Positions 35,915 to 44,857 of a stretch of 64,000 nt of DNA are shown one piece after another. The position numbers and the translations under genes are program-made. This DNA comes from Acrocarpospora pleiomorpha. Lineage in GTDB: Bacteria > Actinomycetota > Actinomycetes > Streptosporangiales > Streptosporangiaceae. Positions within the stretch are counted from its first letter, which is position 1; every line of letters begins with the position of its first letter. The notes beneath the pieces were generated by a model. The model saw nothing but the letters and a program-made list of their open reading frames with translations, ran no database searches and was not told the origin of the DNA. The stretch covers positions 1 to 64,000 of the forward strand of contig NZ_BLAF01000014.1 in the NCBI RefSeq assembly GCF_009687885.1, read 5' to 3'.

Positions 35915-36400
35915 TTATGCGGTCCCCCATGGGGTCAGCAGCGAGGCCAGGTTCGGCTGAATATGAGTTTCGAACCATTTGCACTGGCGGCCTTCGAGAA
36001 TCCGCTGCACTCCCCACAAGCCGTAGTCCGCCACCTGGATTCCCCACGCGCTCTGCGCGTCCCAGATACAAAGTACGACATCTCGATCCGCTGCCAGTTC
36101 GCGGCATACGTCCGCCAATGCTTCGCGCGCGTCCATCAGCCTGCGATTGGTTGTCAAGGTAGCGATCAGATCGAAGACCTCTTCTCTGGTCGCATGCGAG
36201 TCGTCCTTCGCGTGGAGGCCACGTGGAAGATTCACACCGCGCCGCTCCAGATCACAGCGGAGCCGCAAACCCTCCCATATCTCTTTTCCGTGCTCTCCAA
36301 CAAAGACGGCGGTGCCAAATCCGAAATAGAGGCTCGCGCCCGGCGTCCTGGTTAGATCCATATTTCCGGTTTCGTCGGCATACATGTAGATTTCTGCCAC
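35915..36400 (-). CDS. DUF3800-like protein, apparently shortened
   Basis: 161 residues. The RNase H-like start IYMYADETGNMD (Asp of the YxDESG-type motif), HAKDDSHATREEVFDLIA, and the C-terminal CIWDAQSAWGIQVADYGLWG are DUF3800 landmarks. Relatives run about 220-250 residues; here the segment between EEVFDLIA and TLTTNRR looks missing, about 60 residues, in frame. DUF3800 proteins often accompany mobile elements or defence loci and have no assigned reaction. GC content is clearly lower than in the neighbours, supporting transfer. Confidence 0.65.
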   Translation of the reverse strand: MAEIYMYADETGNMDLTRTPGASLYFGFGTAVFVGEHGKEIWEGLRLRCDLERRGVNLPRGLHAKDDSHATREEVFDLIATLTTNRRLMDAREALADVCRELAADRDVVLCIWDAQSAWGIQVADYGLWGVQRILEGRQCKWFETHIQPNLASLLTPWGTA

Positions 36401-36632
36401 GGAAAATCCCGCCCATCGTTTAGCGATCGACGGAGATCTTTACTACCACATGACACATACCAAAACTGGGATATGGCATGGCGGGTGAAGATGCGGTGGG
36501 GGCTCATCAGAAGAGAGTTCATTTCGTCGGCGGGCTTCGCCTTCTTCGGCTGGGCCGGATGGAGCCCCAGCAGCGCGGACAGTTGCTGGGGCTGGCGTGG
36601 TCACGGAGTGAGTTTGGCGGGCGCATTCCAGC
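36401..36632. other. Low-GC intergenic region
   Basis: No convincing gene. It holds the promoter of the minus-strand DUF3800 gene and the end of the LuxR gene. A short plus-strand stretch near 36560-36640 reads EPQQRGQLLGLAWSRSEFGGR and may be a scrap of a lost gene. I see no terminator hairpin of note. Confidence 0.3.
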
Positions 36633-39164
36633 TCAGGGTGCGAGTATGCCGGGAAGCTGGGTCCGGTCCTCTATGTTCAGCTTGCGGTAGACCCGGTGTA
36701 GGTGGCTGTGGACGGTTCGTACGGAAAGGTGCAGGCGTTCGGCGATCTCGCGGTCGGAGAGTCCGCGAGAGGCGAATCCGGCTACCTCGTGTTCCCTGCG
36801 GGTGAGGATCGCGGGGGGCGAGGTGAGGCCTGGGGTGCGGGCGCCCTCACATGCTGGGGACAGGTCTTCGAGCCGGGCCGATGACGCCAGTGCCGATCCG
36901 AGGCGGCCTTCGGTGCGATGGATCTGGCTCGCGGTGGCCGCCGCCTCGGCGGCCCACAGCACGCAGCCGGTCGCGGCGGCCTCGCGGGATATCTCGTCGA
37001 GAGCGGCCGCGTCGCGGCGGGACAGGGCGGCGGCGTTTCTGGCCATGAGCGCCTGGAGAGCGCTCTGGCCGGATGCGGCGAGGCGCCGCAGGTCGTCGGC
37101 GACCGTCGCGGCGGCGCCCAGTCGCGCGGCGTCGTGCAGCACCCAGGAGGCCATCAGCAGTGACCCGGCCTGTTCCAGCTCCGCGCCCTGTTTGAGGGCG
37201 AGGTTCACGGCGGCCGTGAGATCTCCCTCGGCGTACCGGGTCCAGACCGAGCCGCTCCGGCGCGGGGCCGCGAACCCGCCGGGAAGGCCCGCCCGCAGCC
37301 GCTCCATGGCCTGGACTGCCCGGTACGCGTCGCCGAGCAGGGACTCCGCCTCGCTCAGCGCGTCCAGACCCCACATCTGCGGGCTCGCCGCGATGCCCTG
37401 GATCGGCATCACGGCCAGGGCCTCCCGCAGCCAGCGCCGGGCGGTGGCCGGTCGGCCGGAGAGCAGGAATACCTGGCCGAGATCGTGCGCCCAGTAGGCG
37501 CGCCAGGTCGCGGCGGTTCCCGTCGCCTCCGCTGCCAGGGCGGACTGACCGAGTTCGATCGCCTTCGCGATCTGGCCGTCGAGAGCCAGCGCTTGGAGTA
37601 GAGCCATGCGGATGAGCTCGGCACGCGGCCCGTCGATGCCGTCCAGCGCGATATGGGCGAGTTCGATGGCATCCTGGGTCCGGCCGGCGCACGCGAGCGC
37701 GCGTACCTGCGTGACCGCGAGCGCGGCGAGCACCTCACGATCCGCCGGGTGCCGCTGGAGGATACGATCCGCGAGCTCCACCGACTCCTCGATGTACCCG
37801 ACCGCGAACGCCAGGGAAGCCCGGCTGATCTCCAGCCGGAGCCTGACCTGTGGATCGGCCGTGGTCTCCGCGGCGAACGCCAGTGTGTTCCGCGCCTCGG
37901 TGATCTCGCCGCGGATCAGGTGGACGCGCGCCAGCGCCGAGAGCGCCTGGGCCCGCGACGCGTCGTCCTGCGCATCCGCCTCGAGTGTCCGGGCCAGTTC
38001 GAGGGCGCGCGTGGCCTCTCCGAGGTAGGGCAGTTCGGCGACGAGGGCCAGCCGCGACTCGAATGATCCGTCGGCGTCGACCGCGGCCTGGAGCAGGCGT
38101 CCGGCAAGCTGGTGGTCCAGTGCCTCGGACGCCTCCCTGGCCGCTTCGCGAAGCAGCGCGGGGTCGGCGGCCACGCCCGCCTCGACTCGCCACACCGCGA
38201 TCCTGACCCTGTCCCGCCGTCGGCGCGCTCCCGCGGCCTCCACCGCGTCGGCGAGCCTTCTGCGGTGGTCGCGGGCCCGCAGCGGAGGAAGGGTCGCGCG
38301 CAACGCCTCGCCGTACAGGGGATGGATGAGCGCGACGAGGTGTCGCCGCCGGTCGGGAGGGGCGGTCAGCAGCCGCTCCGACTCGAGTTCGGCGATCACC
38401 TCGGGGGCGATGAGGCGTTCCAGGATGGCCGCGCCGACCGGTTCGGCAAGCGCCACGAGCTCCGCCGCGGCCCGTACGGCGGGAGCGAGCCGGTCAAGCC
38501 GGGCGGCGATGGTCGCGGGCAGGTTCGTGTCCTCGAAGATCGGCTGGAGCAGCCGCCAGACGCCGTTCATCTCGGTGAAGGTCGCGGCGTCCACGAGCTC
38601 GCGAAGCAGAAGCGGATTTCCCCCGCTCAGCCGCAGCAGATGGGCGGGCAGCGTCGACTCCACCTGACCGCCGAGCGCGGTCGAGAGCAACTGGGCCGTA
38701 TCGCTCTCGGTCAGCCCTTCCAGGGCTATCCGCTCAAGGTCCCGCCACCACCCCGCGGTCCCTTCCCCTCGTACGGCCAGCACGACGGGAACCGCGGCGC
38801 CTTCGACCAGGTGCCGCGCCAGGGCGGCCGACGCCGGATCGAGCAGGTGCGCGTCGTCGATCACCAGCGCGCCCGACCCGGCGATGTGGGCGGCCGCCGC
38901 CGTCAGCGTGCGCGTGAGTTCGCCATCGGCGACCCGCGCGGGCAGCAGGTGCGCGAAAGGCAGCAGCGGGATCCCGCCCGGCGTGGCGAAAACCCAGTTC
39001 ACCCCCGCTCCCCCGGCTTCGGCTCTGGACCGTGCTTCGGAGAGCAGCCGGCTCTTGCCGATCCCGGCCGGGCCGCTGACCACGACGTTTCCGGCGTGTC
39101 CGGTCATCGCGGCCACGATGCGATCGAGTTCGCCCGCGCGCCCCACCAGTGGCCAGGAGCTCAT
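36633..39164 (-). CDS. Large LuxR-type regulator with AAA ATPase (LAL family)
   Basis: 843 residues. An N-terminal STAND-type ATPase (VGRAGELDRIVAAM, Walker A VSGPAGIGKSRLL near 35, ALVIDDAHLLDPA), a long helical TPR-like middle, and a C-terminal LuxR HTH (ILTRREHEVAGFASRGLSDR ending HLHRVYRKLNIEDR). Such activators bind ATP and a ligand through the middle before switching on a pathway. It diverges from the flavoprotein gene at 39253 with 88 bases between starts, so that gene is the obvious target. The ATG at 39164 places the ATPase at the N-terminus as usual. Confidence 0.88.
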   Translation of the reverse strand: MSSWPLVGRAGELDRIVAAMTGHAGNVVVSGPAGIGKSRLLSEARSRAEAGGAGVNWVFATPGGIPLLPFAHLLPARVADGELTRTLTAAAAHIAGSGALVIDDAHLLDPASAALARHLVEGAAVPVVLAVRGEGTAGWWRDLERIALEGLTESDTAQLLSTALGGQVESTLPAHLLRLSGGNPLLLRELVDAATFTEMNGVWRLLQPIFEDTNLPATIAARLDRLAPAVRAAAELVALAEPVGAAILERLIAPEVIAELESERLLTAPPDRRRHLVALIHPLYGEALRATLPPLRARDHRRRLADAVEAAGARRRRDRVRIAVWRVEAGVAADPALLREAAREASEALDHQLAGRLLQAAVDADGSFESRLALVAELPYLGEATRALELARTLEADAQDDASRAQALSALARVHLIRGEITEARNTLAFAAETTADPQVRLRLEISRASLAFAVGYIEESVELADRILQRHPADREVLAALAVTQVRALACAGRTQDAIELAHIALDGIDGPRAELIRMALLQALALDGQIAKAIELGQSALAAEATGTAATWRAYWAHDLGQVFLLSGRPATARRWLREALAVMPIQGIAASPQMWGLDALSEAESLLGDAYRAVQAMERLRAGLPGGFAAPRRSGSVWTRYAEGDLTAAVNLALKQGAELEQAGSLLMASWVLHDAARLGAAATVADDLRRLAASGQSALQALMARNAAALSRRDAAALDEISREAAATGCVLWAAEAAATASQIHRTEGRLGSALASSARLEDLSPACEGARTPGLTSPPAILTRREHEVAGFASRGLSDREIAERLHLSVRTVHSHLHRVYRKLNIEDRTQLPGILAP

Positions 39165-39252
39165 GGCCGCAGGGTACTGCGCATGCCGTACGCCGAGAAT
39201 GCAGTAATCCACTACCGATGTGATGGATTCCGCTGTGCCGCACGGTGGTCCC

Positions 39253-40443
39253 ATGACATACGACGTGGTAATCGTGGGCGCGGGTGTGGCGGGGTGCACC
39301 GCCGCGATCCTGTACGGCAGAGCCGGCCTGCGCGTCGCGATCATCGAGAAGCACCACAACATCTCCACGCACAAGGCGCTGTGCGGGCACTTCGTGCTCG
39401 GCGGGACGCAGCCGATGTTGCGGCGTACCGGCCTCTGGGAGGCGATGGTCGACGAGGGCGCGGCCGTGGGCGACGTCGCGCGCTGGACCCCGGCCGGGTG
39501 GGCCGTGCCGGAACCCGGTCTGCCCGAGTGCATCAGCCTGCGAAGGGAGAAACTGGACCCCCTCCTGCGGACGCTCGCGGCCGGCACACCCGGTGTCGAT
39601 CTTTTGCTGGGGCGTACGGTGACCGGGCTGCTGGAATCCGGCGGGCACGTCACCGGTGTGCGCGTGGGTGACGAGGAGATCCCGGCGCGGCTCGTCGTCG
39701 GCGCGGACGGGCACAGGTCGCCGGTGGCACAGGTCGCGGGAGTCGCCGAGGACGTGGCGCCCAACGAGCGTTTCGGCCTGTGGGCATACTATCGCGGGGT
39801 TGTCCCGCGTGGCCCGGCTGCAAGCCAGATCTGGTCGCTGGACCCGGACGTCGGCATCCTCGTCCGGACCGACGATGACCTTCACATGCTGGTGGCGTTC
39901 CCGGCCAAGGCCAGGCTCGCCGACTTCCAGTCCGACCGGGCCGGCGCGCTGGAGCGATTCATGGCGTCCCTTCCAGACGGGCCGGACCTGTCCTCGGCGG
40001 AGCGGGTCTCCAAGGTGATCGGTACGAACGACTACCCGTGCGTGAAACGCGATCCGGCCCCGAAGCCCGGGCTCGTGCTGGTGGGGGACGCGGCCATCAC
40101 CGGCGATCCCACCCCGGCCGTCGGCTGCGGCTGGGCGTTCCGCGCCGCCGAGTGGCTGGTGGAGTCGACGGCTCCGGCTCTGCTCGACGGCAGGGACCTC
40201 AATGAAGGCATCACCGCCTATCGCAAGATGCTCGGCTTCATCGTGGAACATGACCGGTTCAGCCGGCAGGACGCCCTGGCCCGGCCCACGAACCCGGTGC
40301 AGAAACTGATCAACAAGGCGGCTCATCGCGATCCCAAGCTCGCCCGCCGCGTCTACCTGTTCGCGATGCGCGCCATTCCCGCGTCCGATCTGATCAACCT
40401 TCGGACGCTCCTGCGCGCCGCCTGGGCCGCGACCCGTCCGTGA
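39253..40443 (+). CDS. FAD-dependent oxidoreductase (geranylgeranyl reductase/monooxygenase fold)
   Basis: 396 residues. Rossmann FAD motif YDVVIVGAGVAGCTAAILYG at residues 4-23, a mid-protein LVVGADGHRSPVA (DG motif) and the second FAD motif LVLVGDAAITGDPTPAVGCG. These define the PHBH-like group that includes aromatic hydroxylases, halogenases and geranylgeranyl reductases. The ATG at 39253 is preferred over 39220 because it puts the dinucleotide motif at the N-terminus. Probably activated by the divergent LuxR protein; substrate not deducible. Confidence 0.85.
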   Translation: MTYDVVIVGAGVAGCTAAILYGRAGLRVAIIEKHHNISTHKALCGHFVLGGTQPMLRRTGLWEAMVDEGAAVGDVARWTPAGWAVPEPGLPECISLRREKLDPLLRTLAAGTPGVDLLLGRTVTGLLESGGHVTGVRVGDEEIPARLVVGADGHRSPVAQVAGVAEDVAPNERFGLWAYYRGVVPRGPAASQIWSLDPDVGILVRTDDDLHMLVAFPAKARLADFQSDRAGALERFMASLPDGPDLSSAERVSKVIGTNDYPCVKRDPAPKPGLVLVGDAAITGDPTPAVGCGWAFRAAEWLVESTAPALLDGRDLNEGITAYRKMLGFIVEHDRFSRQDALARPTNPVQKLINKAAHRDPKLARRVYLFAMRAIPASDLINLRTLLRAAWAATRP

Positions 40444-40474
40444 ACCCCTCGGGGCCGGCGCGCGTCAACAGGGC

Positions 40475-41356
40475 ATGGCTCGACGGCGCGGGGTGCTCTG
40501 GATCGCGGTGGTGGCCATGCTCGGCGGCTGCGGCACGGCTGGGAGCGGCACGAGCAGGGACGATCTGGACCAGCTGCGCCAACTGGCACGCGACGCCCTG
40601 GCCCGGTATGACAAGGCGGTCCTCGACGCCGGGCAGAAGGACTTCGTCCCGGTCGGGGACCTGACCGGCCAGCTCGGCAACTGGGAGTCCACGAATGAGA
40701 ACGGCAAGCTGGCGTTGCTGTACGGCCGTGTCCTCGCCGCCGCGGCGCTGCCCACCGCACCGCGGTCAACGGGAGAGGTGGTCTGGGAGAACGGGGCGTC
40801 CCAGGCGATCCCCTTACTCTCCGCCGGAGAAACGCTCAAGCAGCTGACGGCGGGCGGCAGGGACTGCCCCGAGTGCGTGCCGCTTGAGGTCACCGGCGCG
40901 CGCCTGACCACCACGCGGATCCAGACCACTCGCGGCCCGGCAACCGCGCCCGCCTGGGAGTACACCCTGAAGGGAACGGCGGTACGCCTGACCCGCGTGC
41001 CGGTCCCCCCTTCGTCCGCCGTCAAGGTCACGCCCCTTTCCTGGGATCTCGGCAACGAGCCCGGCGGCGTGTCAATCGAGTCGGCGACCATGCACGGCGG
41101 GCAGCTGACCGCCAACTTCGTCGGCTCCCCGCACCCGGGAAGCCAGCCGTGCGGCGCCGACTACAGCGCCGAGGCCGTCGAGTCGGCCAACGCGGTCGCC
41201 GTCATCGTCATCGCACACCCGCACGCGGGCGACGAAATATGCACGGCCGTCGGCGCACTGCGCACCGCCACCGTCGACCTGGCCCAACCGCTGGGCACAC
41301 GCGCGGTCCTGGAGGCGCGGCAGGGCCTGCCGGTCCCGTTGAAGACCACCGGGTAG
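40475..41356 (+). CDS. Hypothetical lipoprotein
   Basis: 293 residues, no family recognised. A lipoprotein signal (VLWIAVVAMLGGCGTAG, lipidated Cys near 19) shows it is anchored outside the membrane. Four cysteines in the mature part (DCPECVP near 130, PCGADY and EICTAV near 225-255) could form two disulfides. It lies 31 bases after the flavoprotein gene on the same strand, so it may be co-expressed. Converges with the DUF5713 gene. Confidence 0.7.
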   Translation: MARRRGVLWIAVVAMLGGCGTAGSGTSRDDLDQLRQLARDALARYDKAVLDAGQKDFVPVGDLTGQLGNWESTNENGKLALLYGRVLAAAALPTAPRSTGEVVWENGASQAIPLLSAGETLKQLTAGGRDCPECVPLEVTGARLTTTRIQTTRGPATAPAWEYTLKGTAVRLTRVPVPPSSAVKVTPLSWDLGNEPGGVSIESATMHGGQLTANFVGSPHPGSQPCGADYSAEAVESANAVAVIVIAHPHAGDEICTAVGALRTATVDLAQPLGTRAVLEARQGLPVPLKTTG

Positions 41357-41378
41357 CCGCACGGTGTTCGCCGTGTCG

Positions 41379-41723
41379 TCACCAGTCCCGGGTGCCGATC
41401 AGCTCTTCGGCGTCCGCGTCCGCGAACCCGTAGGCGTCGGCCACGAACCAGAACTCCTCGGCGATCAACTCCCGCGCGACGGTCTCGATCTCGCTGCCGG
41501 CTTCCCAGAAGTCGTCCTGAAGGTCGTTGAACTCGCAGGTCGCCGCGTGGGTGAGGACGTAGAGAGCGGTCAGATCGGCGGGGCGCTGGGCCTCGATGCG
41601 CTCACATAACCTCAGCAGGATCTCCCTGGCCTTGTCGACGACCTCGTCGGGATAGTAGCCATCGGCATACATCCCCTTGAGGAAGGCACGATCCGCGACC
41701 TGCTGGTTGGTGAGCGGCACCAC
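41379..41723 (-). CDS. DUF5713-like protein
   Basis: 114 residues, all helical and acidic. FLKGMYADGYYPDEVVDKAR, LTHAATCEFNDLQDDFWEAG and SEIETVARELIAEEF match what I remember of DUF5713. Cytoplasmic, function unknown. Single gene; its stop is 22 bases from the convergent lipoprotein gene. Confidence 0.65.
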   Translation of the reverse strand: MVPLTNQQVADRAFLKGMYADGYYPDEVVDKAREILLRLCERIEAQRPADLTALYVLTHAATCEFNDLQDDFWEAGSEIETVARELIAEEFWFVADAYGFADADAEELIGTRDW

Positions 41724-41766
41724 GGGCTCCCGTCATGACGGCGATCAGACGGTCACCCATCCTGCC

Positions 41767-42348
41767 TCACGGCACCGACATTCCCGGGGCAGGATCTTCC
41801 TCGGGGATGATGATTATCGTGCCGTCGTCCTTGTAGTTCATCATGAATTTCAGGCCGCGGGAGCGCAGGTCGCGCATCAGGGCCTCGGCTTCCGGCTTGG
41901 GGAGACGGATGGGGGGATCCAGGGAGTATCTGGGTCTTGTGCCGCATACGGCCGCGGCCTCGCCGAGTTCTTCGGACAGGCTGCGACACAGGGCGTCCAA
42001 GTCCACGCCCCGGCGACGCAGCCACCTGTCGAAGGAGCCGGTTCCGGCGAGACCGCCCACGAGGAAGCACAGGCTCCAGTCCGCGTCGCCCCCGAGGCCG
42101 GCTCGCATGCCTCGCGCCCAGCCGATGGCGTGGTTGAGGTCCGGGTCGAGCCGGAAGCCGCCGTCACCGAGCGGTTCCGGCCTGGGGCGTTCGGGGATCG
42201 TGAATCCGGTCTCCGTCAGCATCCTCCGGGCGCGGGTGTCTTCGACCATGCAGGCCTCGAGGTAATGGTGAAGCCGGATCGTTGTCGTCGCCTCAGCGTC
42301 CTCCTTGTCGGCTTCCGCGTATGACCTCGCGATGTCGATGAGTTGCAT
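41767..42348 (-). CDS. Hypothetical protein
   Basis: 193 residues from the ATG at 42348. I do not recognise the family. The N-terminal 60 residues (AEATTTIRLHHYLEACMVED and RARRMLTETGFTIPE) are helical and recall a Clp-N-type repeat, but weakly. A conserved-looking middle (GWARGMRAGLGGDADWSLCF, DRWLRRRGVDLDAL) and a C-terminal beta region (KFMMNYKDDGTIIIIPEEDP) follow. Codon use is normal for the region, so it is probably real. Confidence 0.6.
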   Translation of the reverse strand: MQLIDIARSYAEADKEDAEATTTIRLHHYLEACMVEDTRARRMLTETGFTIPERPRPEPLGDGGFRLDPDLNHAIGWARGMRAGLGGDADWSLCFLVGGLAGTGSFDRWLRRRGVDLDALCRSLSEELGEAAAVCGTRPRYSLDPPIRLPKPEAEALMRDLRSRGLKFMMNYKDDGTIIIIPEEDPAPGMSVP

Positions 42349-42416
42349 CTCTGCTCCACGAGAATGCCGGACACGCCGCCATATCGAGGCTAACCCGCGA
42401 GCCGCGCGGACGCGCG

Positions 42417-43361
42417 TCAGAAGTAGCTGTTGAGGTAGGTCCACGAGTCGGTGATGTCCTGCGTGGCCTGGTGGGGCCCGCGGAGTTCGCGCGCGTAGAT
42501 GGCGATGTCGGCCAGCCGCCAGCGGAGGCGGTAGTAGGACAGTCCCGCCGGGTCGGCGGCATGGCCGGTGATTCGCGTGTACGCGTCGAGGGTGCCGGAG
42601 TCCACGAGCATCCACAGGTCGCGTTCGGGCGGGGCGAGGCGCGCGGTCTCCCAGTCGATGAGTTTCAGGCCGGTACGGGTGCGGATGAAGTTGCCCGGGT
42701 GGGGTTCGCCGTGGGTGATGACCTGGGAGCGGTGCCGTACCTCAGCGGCCAGCTGGTCGAACTCGTTGAGTTGACGTTCGATGAGGGACGCGTGGGTGGT
42801 CAGCAGCCGGCGCGCCGGTTCGGAGTAGGGGCCGCCTGTCCAGGCGTGGCCGAGGTTGTTCAACGCGTCATGGAGGTGGTCCCTGCCTGGCAGGGCGAGG
42901 TCGGCGTGCGGGGCGGTCGCCGCGACGACCGGAGTGGCCTGGTGGAGTGCGGCGAGCAGCGCCATCACCTCGGGGTGGTCTTGCGGGGGGTGGGCCCCGA
43001 AGTCGCCGGATTCGCCGTCGATGGTGGGAAACACCGAGACGGCGTACCGGGGGTTGAGCCGCCAGAGGGGCGTGCCGATTCGGGTGGGGATGGGGGCGAC
43101 GACGAAGTCGAGGTCCCGCCCGAGGGTTCGCGCGGTGGCGAGAGCCTGTTCGAGCTCGCCGAAGGCGATCTCCCGGGACGGGTCATCGCCGAGGTCGTCA
43201 ACGGTGACGAAGCGGGTTCGGCCGGAGGTTTCGATGGCGGACCAGTGATGGCTTCCGGCCCCGAGCGGGAGATGTCTCAGGCCGCGGATGTCGAACCCCC
43301 AGACGTCGGCCAGCACGGCGGCCAGGTGAGTTTCGTCTACGCCTTCCGGTTTGTCCTTCAC
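42417..43361 (-). CDS. Aminoglycoside phosphotransferase (APH) family kinase
   Basis: 314 residues. Kinase landmarks are the catalytic loop ITHGEPHPGNFI (Glu in place of the Asp of classical HGD) and the metal-binding LIDWETARLAPPERDLW. This set is typical of spectinomycin/viomycin-type kinases and related metabolite kinases. The GTG at 43361 is preferred; the open frame extends to 43460, but that would overlap the maoC promoter. It could confer resistance or phosphorylate a metabolite; the sequence does not decide. It diverges from the catabolic maoC gene, about 100 bases away. Confidence 0.8.
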   Translation of the reverse strand: MKDKPEGVDETHLAAVLADVWGFDIRGLRHLPLGAGSHHWSAIETSGRTRFVTVDDLGDDPSREIAFGELEQALATARTLGRDLDFVVAPIPTRIGTPLWRLNPRYAVSVFPTIDGESGDFGAHPPQDHPEVMALLAALHQATPVVAATAPHADLALPGRDHLHDALNNLGHAWTGGPYSEPARRLLTTHASLIERQLNEFDQLAAEVRHRSQVITHGEPHPGNFIRTRTGLKLIDWETARLAPPERDLWMLVDSGTLDAYTRITGHAADPAGLSYYRLRWRLADIAIYARELRGPHQATQDITDSWTYLNSYF

Positions 43362-43423
43362 GGGTGGCGAGTATGGCAGAGCTCGCCCGGCGCATCGTCG
43401 GGATGATAATTTATCCGCATTGA

Positions 43424-43436
43424 GCGTATGATACGC
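43424..43436. promoter_or_regulatory. Palindrome over the maoC promoter, candidate GntR site
   Basis: GCGTAT-G-ATACGC, perfect 6-bp arms. It contains TATGAT (43427-43432), a likely -10 box placed about 20 bases before the AAGGAGGG of maoC. A second small palindrome, GATAATTTATC (43405-43415), lies just upstream. The GTAT-N-ATAC core is like sites of FadR-type GntR repressors. Confidence 0.55.
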
Positions 43437-43458
43437 ATGAATAAGGAGGGCTCGATCC

Positions 43459-43989
43459 ATGACGGTTCACAAGGCGGAGCTCGGGCGGTTCTTCGAGGAC
43501 TTCGTTGCCGGTGATGTCTTCCAGCATCCGTTCGGGCGCACGATCAGTGAAGCCGACTGCGCGTGGTTCACGCTGCTCACGTGCAACACCAACCAGTACC
43601 ACTTCAACGCGGACCTCGCGCGGCAGAACCCCGTGTCCGGCGGGCGCATCCTGGTCAATTCGGGATTCACCATCGCCCTCGTGCTCGGCCTGTCGGTCAT
43701 CGACATGAGCCAGAACGCCGTCGCCAACCTCGGGATGACCGACCTGAGGCTCAAACACCCGGTCTATGTGGGCGACACCCTGTACGCGGAGAGCATCTGC
43801 ACCGGCACCCGCGCCAGCGCGTCCCGCCCCGGCTTCGGCATCGTCTCCATGAGCACACGCGGCCTGAACCAGGACGGGGACGAGGTGCTGTCCTGGGACA
43901 GGTCGGTCATGCTGCCCAGCCGGGAGAGCGGCTACGGCCAGGATTATTTCCCCACGGCCAAGACAGGGGCGATGACCCTTCCAGCCTGA
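43459..43989 (+). CDS. MaoC-like acyl-CoA hydratase
   Basis: 176 residues in the hotdog fold. FAGDVFQHPFG-type start (FVAGDVFQHPFGRTISEADC), the hydratase residues in NTNQYHFNADLARQNPVSGG (Asp/Asn and His of the MaoC motif) and LGMTDLRLKHPVYVGDTLYA. It hydrates an enoyl-CoA such as itaconyl- or mesaconyl-CoA. AAGGAGGG ahead of the ATG gives a strong start. It is convergent with the GntR gene, sharing a bidirectional terminator. With the CitE-like lyase and CoA-transferase nearby it may handle a C5 dicarboxylate CoA ester. Confidence 0.83.
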   Translation: MTVHKAELGRFFEDFVAGDVFQHPFGRTISEADCAWFTLLTCNTNQYHFNADLARQNPVSGGRILVNSGFTIALVLGLSVIDMSQNAVANLGMTDLRLKHPVYVGDTLYAESICTGTRASASRPGFGIVSMSTRGLNQDGDEVLSWDRSVMLPSRESGYGQDYFPTAKTGAMTLPA

Positions 43990-43997
43990 AAAGGCAA

Positions 43998-44021
43998 GGG
44001 GTCAGCCGTGCGGCTGACCCC
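43998..44021. terminator. Bidirectional terminator between maoC and gntR
   Basis: GGGGTCAGCC-GTGC-GGCTGACCCC: a perfect 10-bp stem with a 4-nt loop, placed 8 bases after the maoC stop and 8 bases before the end of the convergent gntR gene. AA-rich flanks on both sides support use in either direction. Confidence 0.8.
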
Positions 44022-44029
44022 GAAAGGGA

Positions 44030-44854
44030 TCAACCCCAGGAGATCCGCAACGCCGTGAAGGCCGGATTGGTGTCCTTCAGCCGGCCCAAGTAGAAGGCCA
44101 TGTGCTCGCGCATCAGCCGTTCCGCCTCGTCGGCCTCGCCGTCGAGGATGGCCTTGCCGATCTCCCGGTGCTCCGCGCAGATGGTCTTCTGAACCGTCGT
44201 GGCCGTGATCCCGGCCTCCACGACCTTCGTCGTGTACAGCTCCTTCAGCGCGGTCGCCACCAGGTCGAACACGCTGTTGCCCGTCATGCTGGCCACCACG
44301 TAGTGGAAGTCGTTGGCCGCCTGGACGTACCGGTTGTCCCCTTCCGAGACGGCCGCCTCCACCTCGAGGGCCTTCTCCAGCCGTTTGAGCGCCCGCGGGT
44401 CGCGATTCTGGGCTCCCAGGCGTGCCACCATCGGCTCGATGAACATGCGCGTCTCGATGAGCTCGGTGATGGTGGCGCCGCGGAGGCTCAGGTAGAGCGA
44501 GAAGGTCCGCCCGACCTCGCGCGGATCCACGGCCTGCACGATGGGCCCACCACCGGGCCCCGACTTCAGGCTGATGAGGCCGTAGACCTCCAGGATTCGC
44601 AGGGCTTCGCGGAGCGAGCCCTTGCCGACCCGGAAGCGCTCGACCATCGCCGCTTCGTTCGGGAGGCGGTCACCCGGCTGGAGACCCTCGCGGATCACGT
44701 CTTCCACGAGCGCGGCGGCGATGCGCTCGGACGTTTTCACGGGACGGGACAGCTGGCCCTGCGTCGTGGTCAGGAACCCCATAGGCATGACTCGTGAGAC
44801 TGCGGCCTCATCGGCACTCATGGGTACGTCCCGGCTTTCGACTTCGTGATCCAT
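44030..44854 (-). CDS. GntR family regulator (FadR/FCD type)
   Basis: 274 residues. A winged helix (LQPGDRLPNEAAMVERFRVG followed by KGSLREALRILEVYGLI, about 55-100) joins an all-helical FCD ligand domain (ITELIETRMFIEPMVARLGA, DFHYVVASMTGN, EHREIGKAILDGEADEA with metal-binding His/Asp). FCD proteins respond to organic acids or acyl-CoA. AAGGTG inside the acyl-CoA dehydrogenase end supports the ATG at 44854. It is the last gene of a leftward run starting at citE and likely represses this and neighbouring catabolic operons. Confidence 0.88.
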   Translation of the reverse strand: MDHEVESRDVPMSADEAAVSRVMPMGFLTTTQGQLSRPVKTSERIAAALVEDVIREGLQPGDRLPNEAAMVERFRVGKGSLREALRILEVYGLISLKSGPGGGPIVQAVDPREVGRTFSLYLSLRGATITELIETRMFIEPMVARLGAQNRDPRALKRLEKALEVEAAVSEGDNRYVQAANDFHYVVASMTGNSVFDLVATALKELYTTKVVEAGITATTVQKTICAEHREIGKAILDGEADEAERLMREHMAFYLGRLKDTNPAFTALRISWG

Positions 44855-44857
44855 GCG

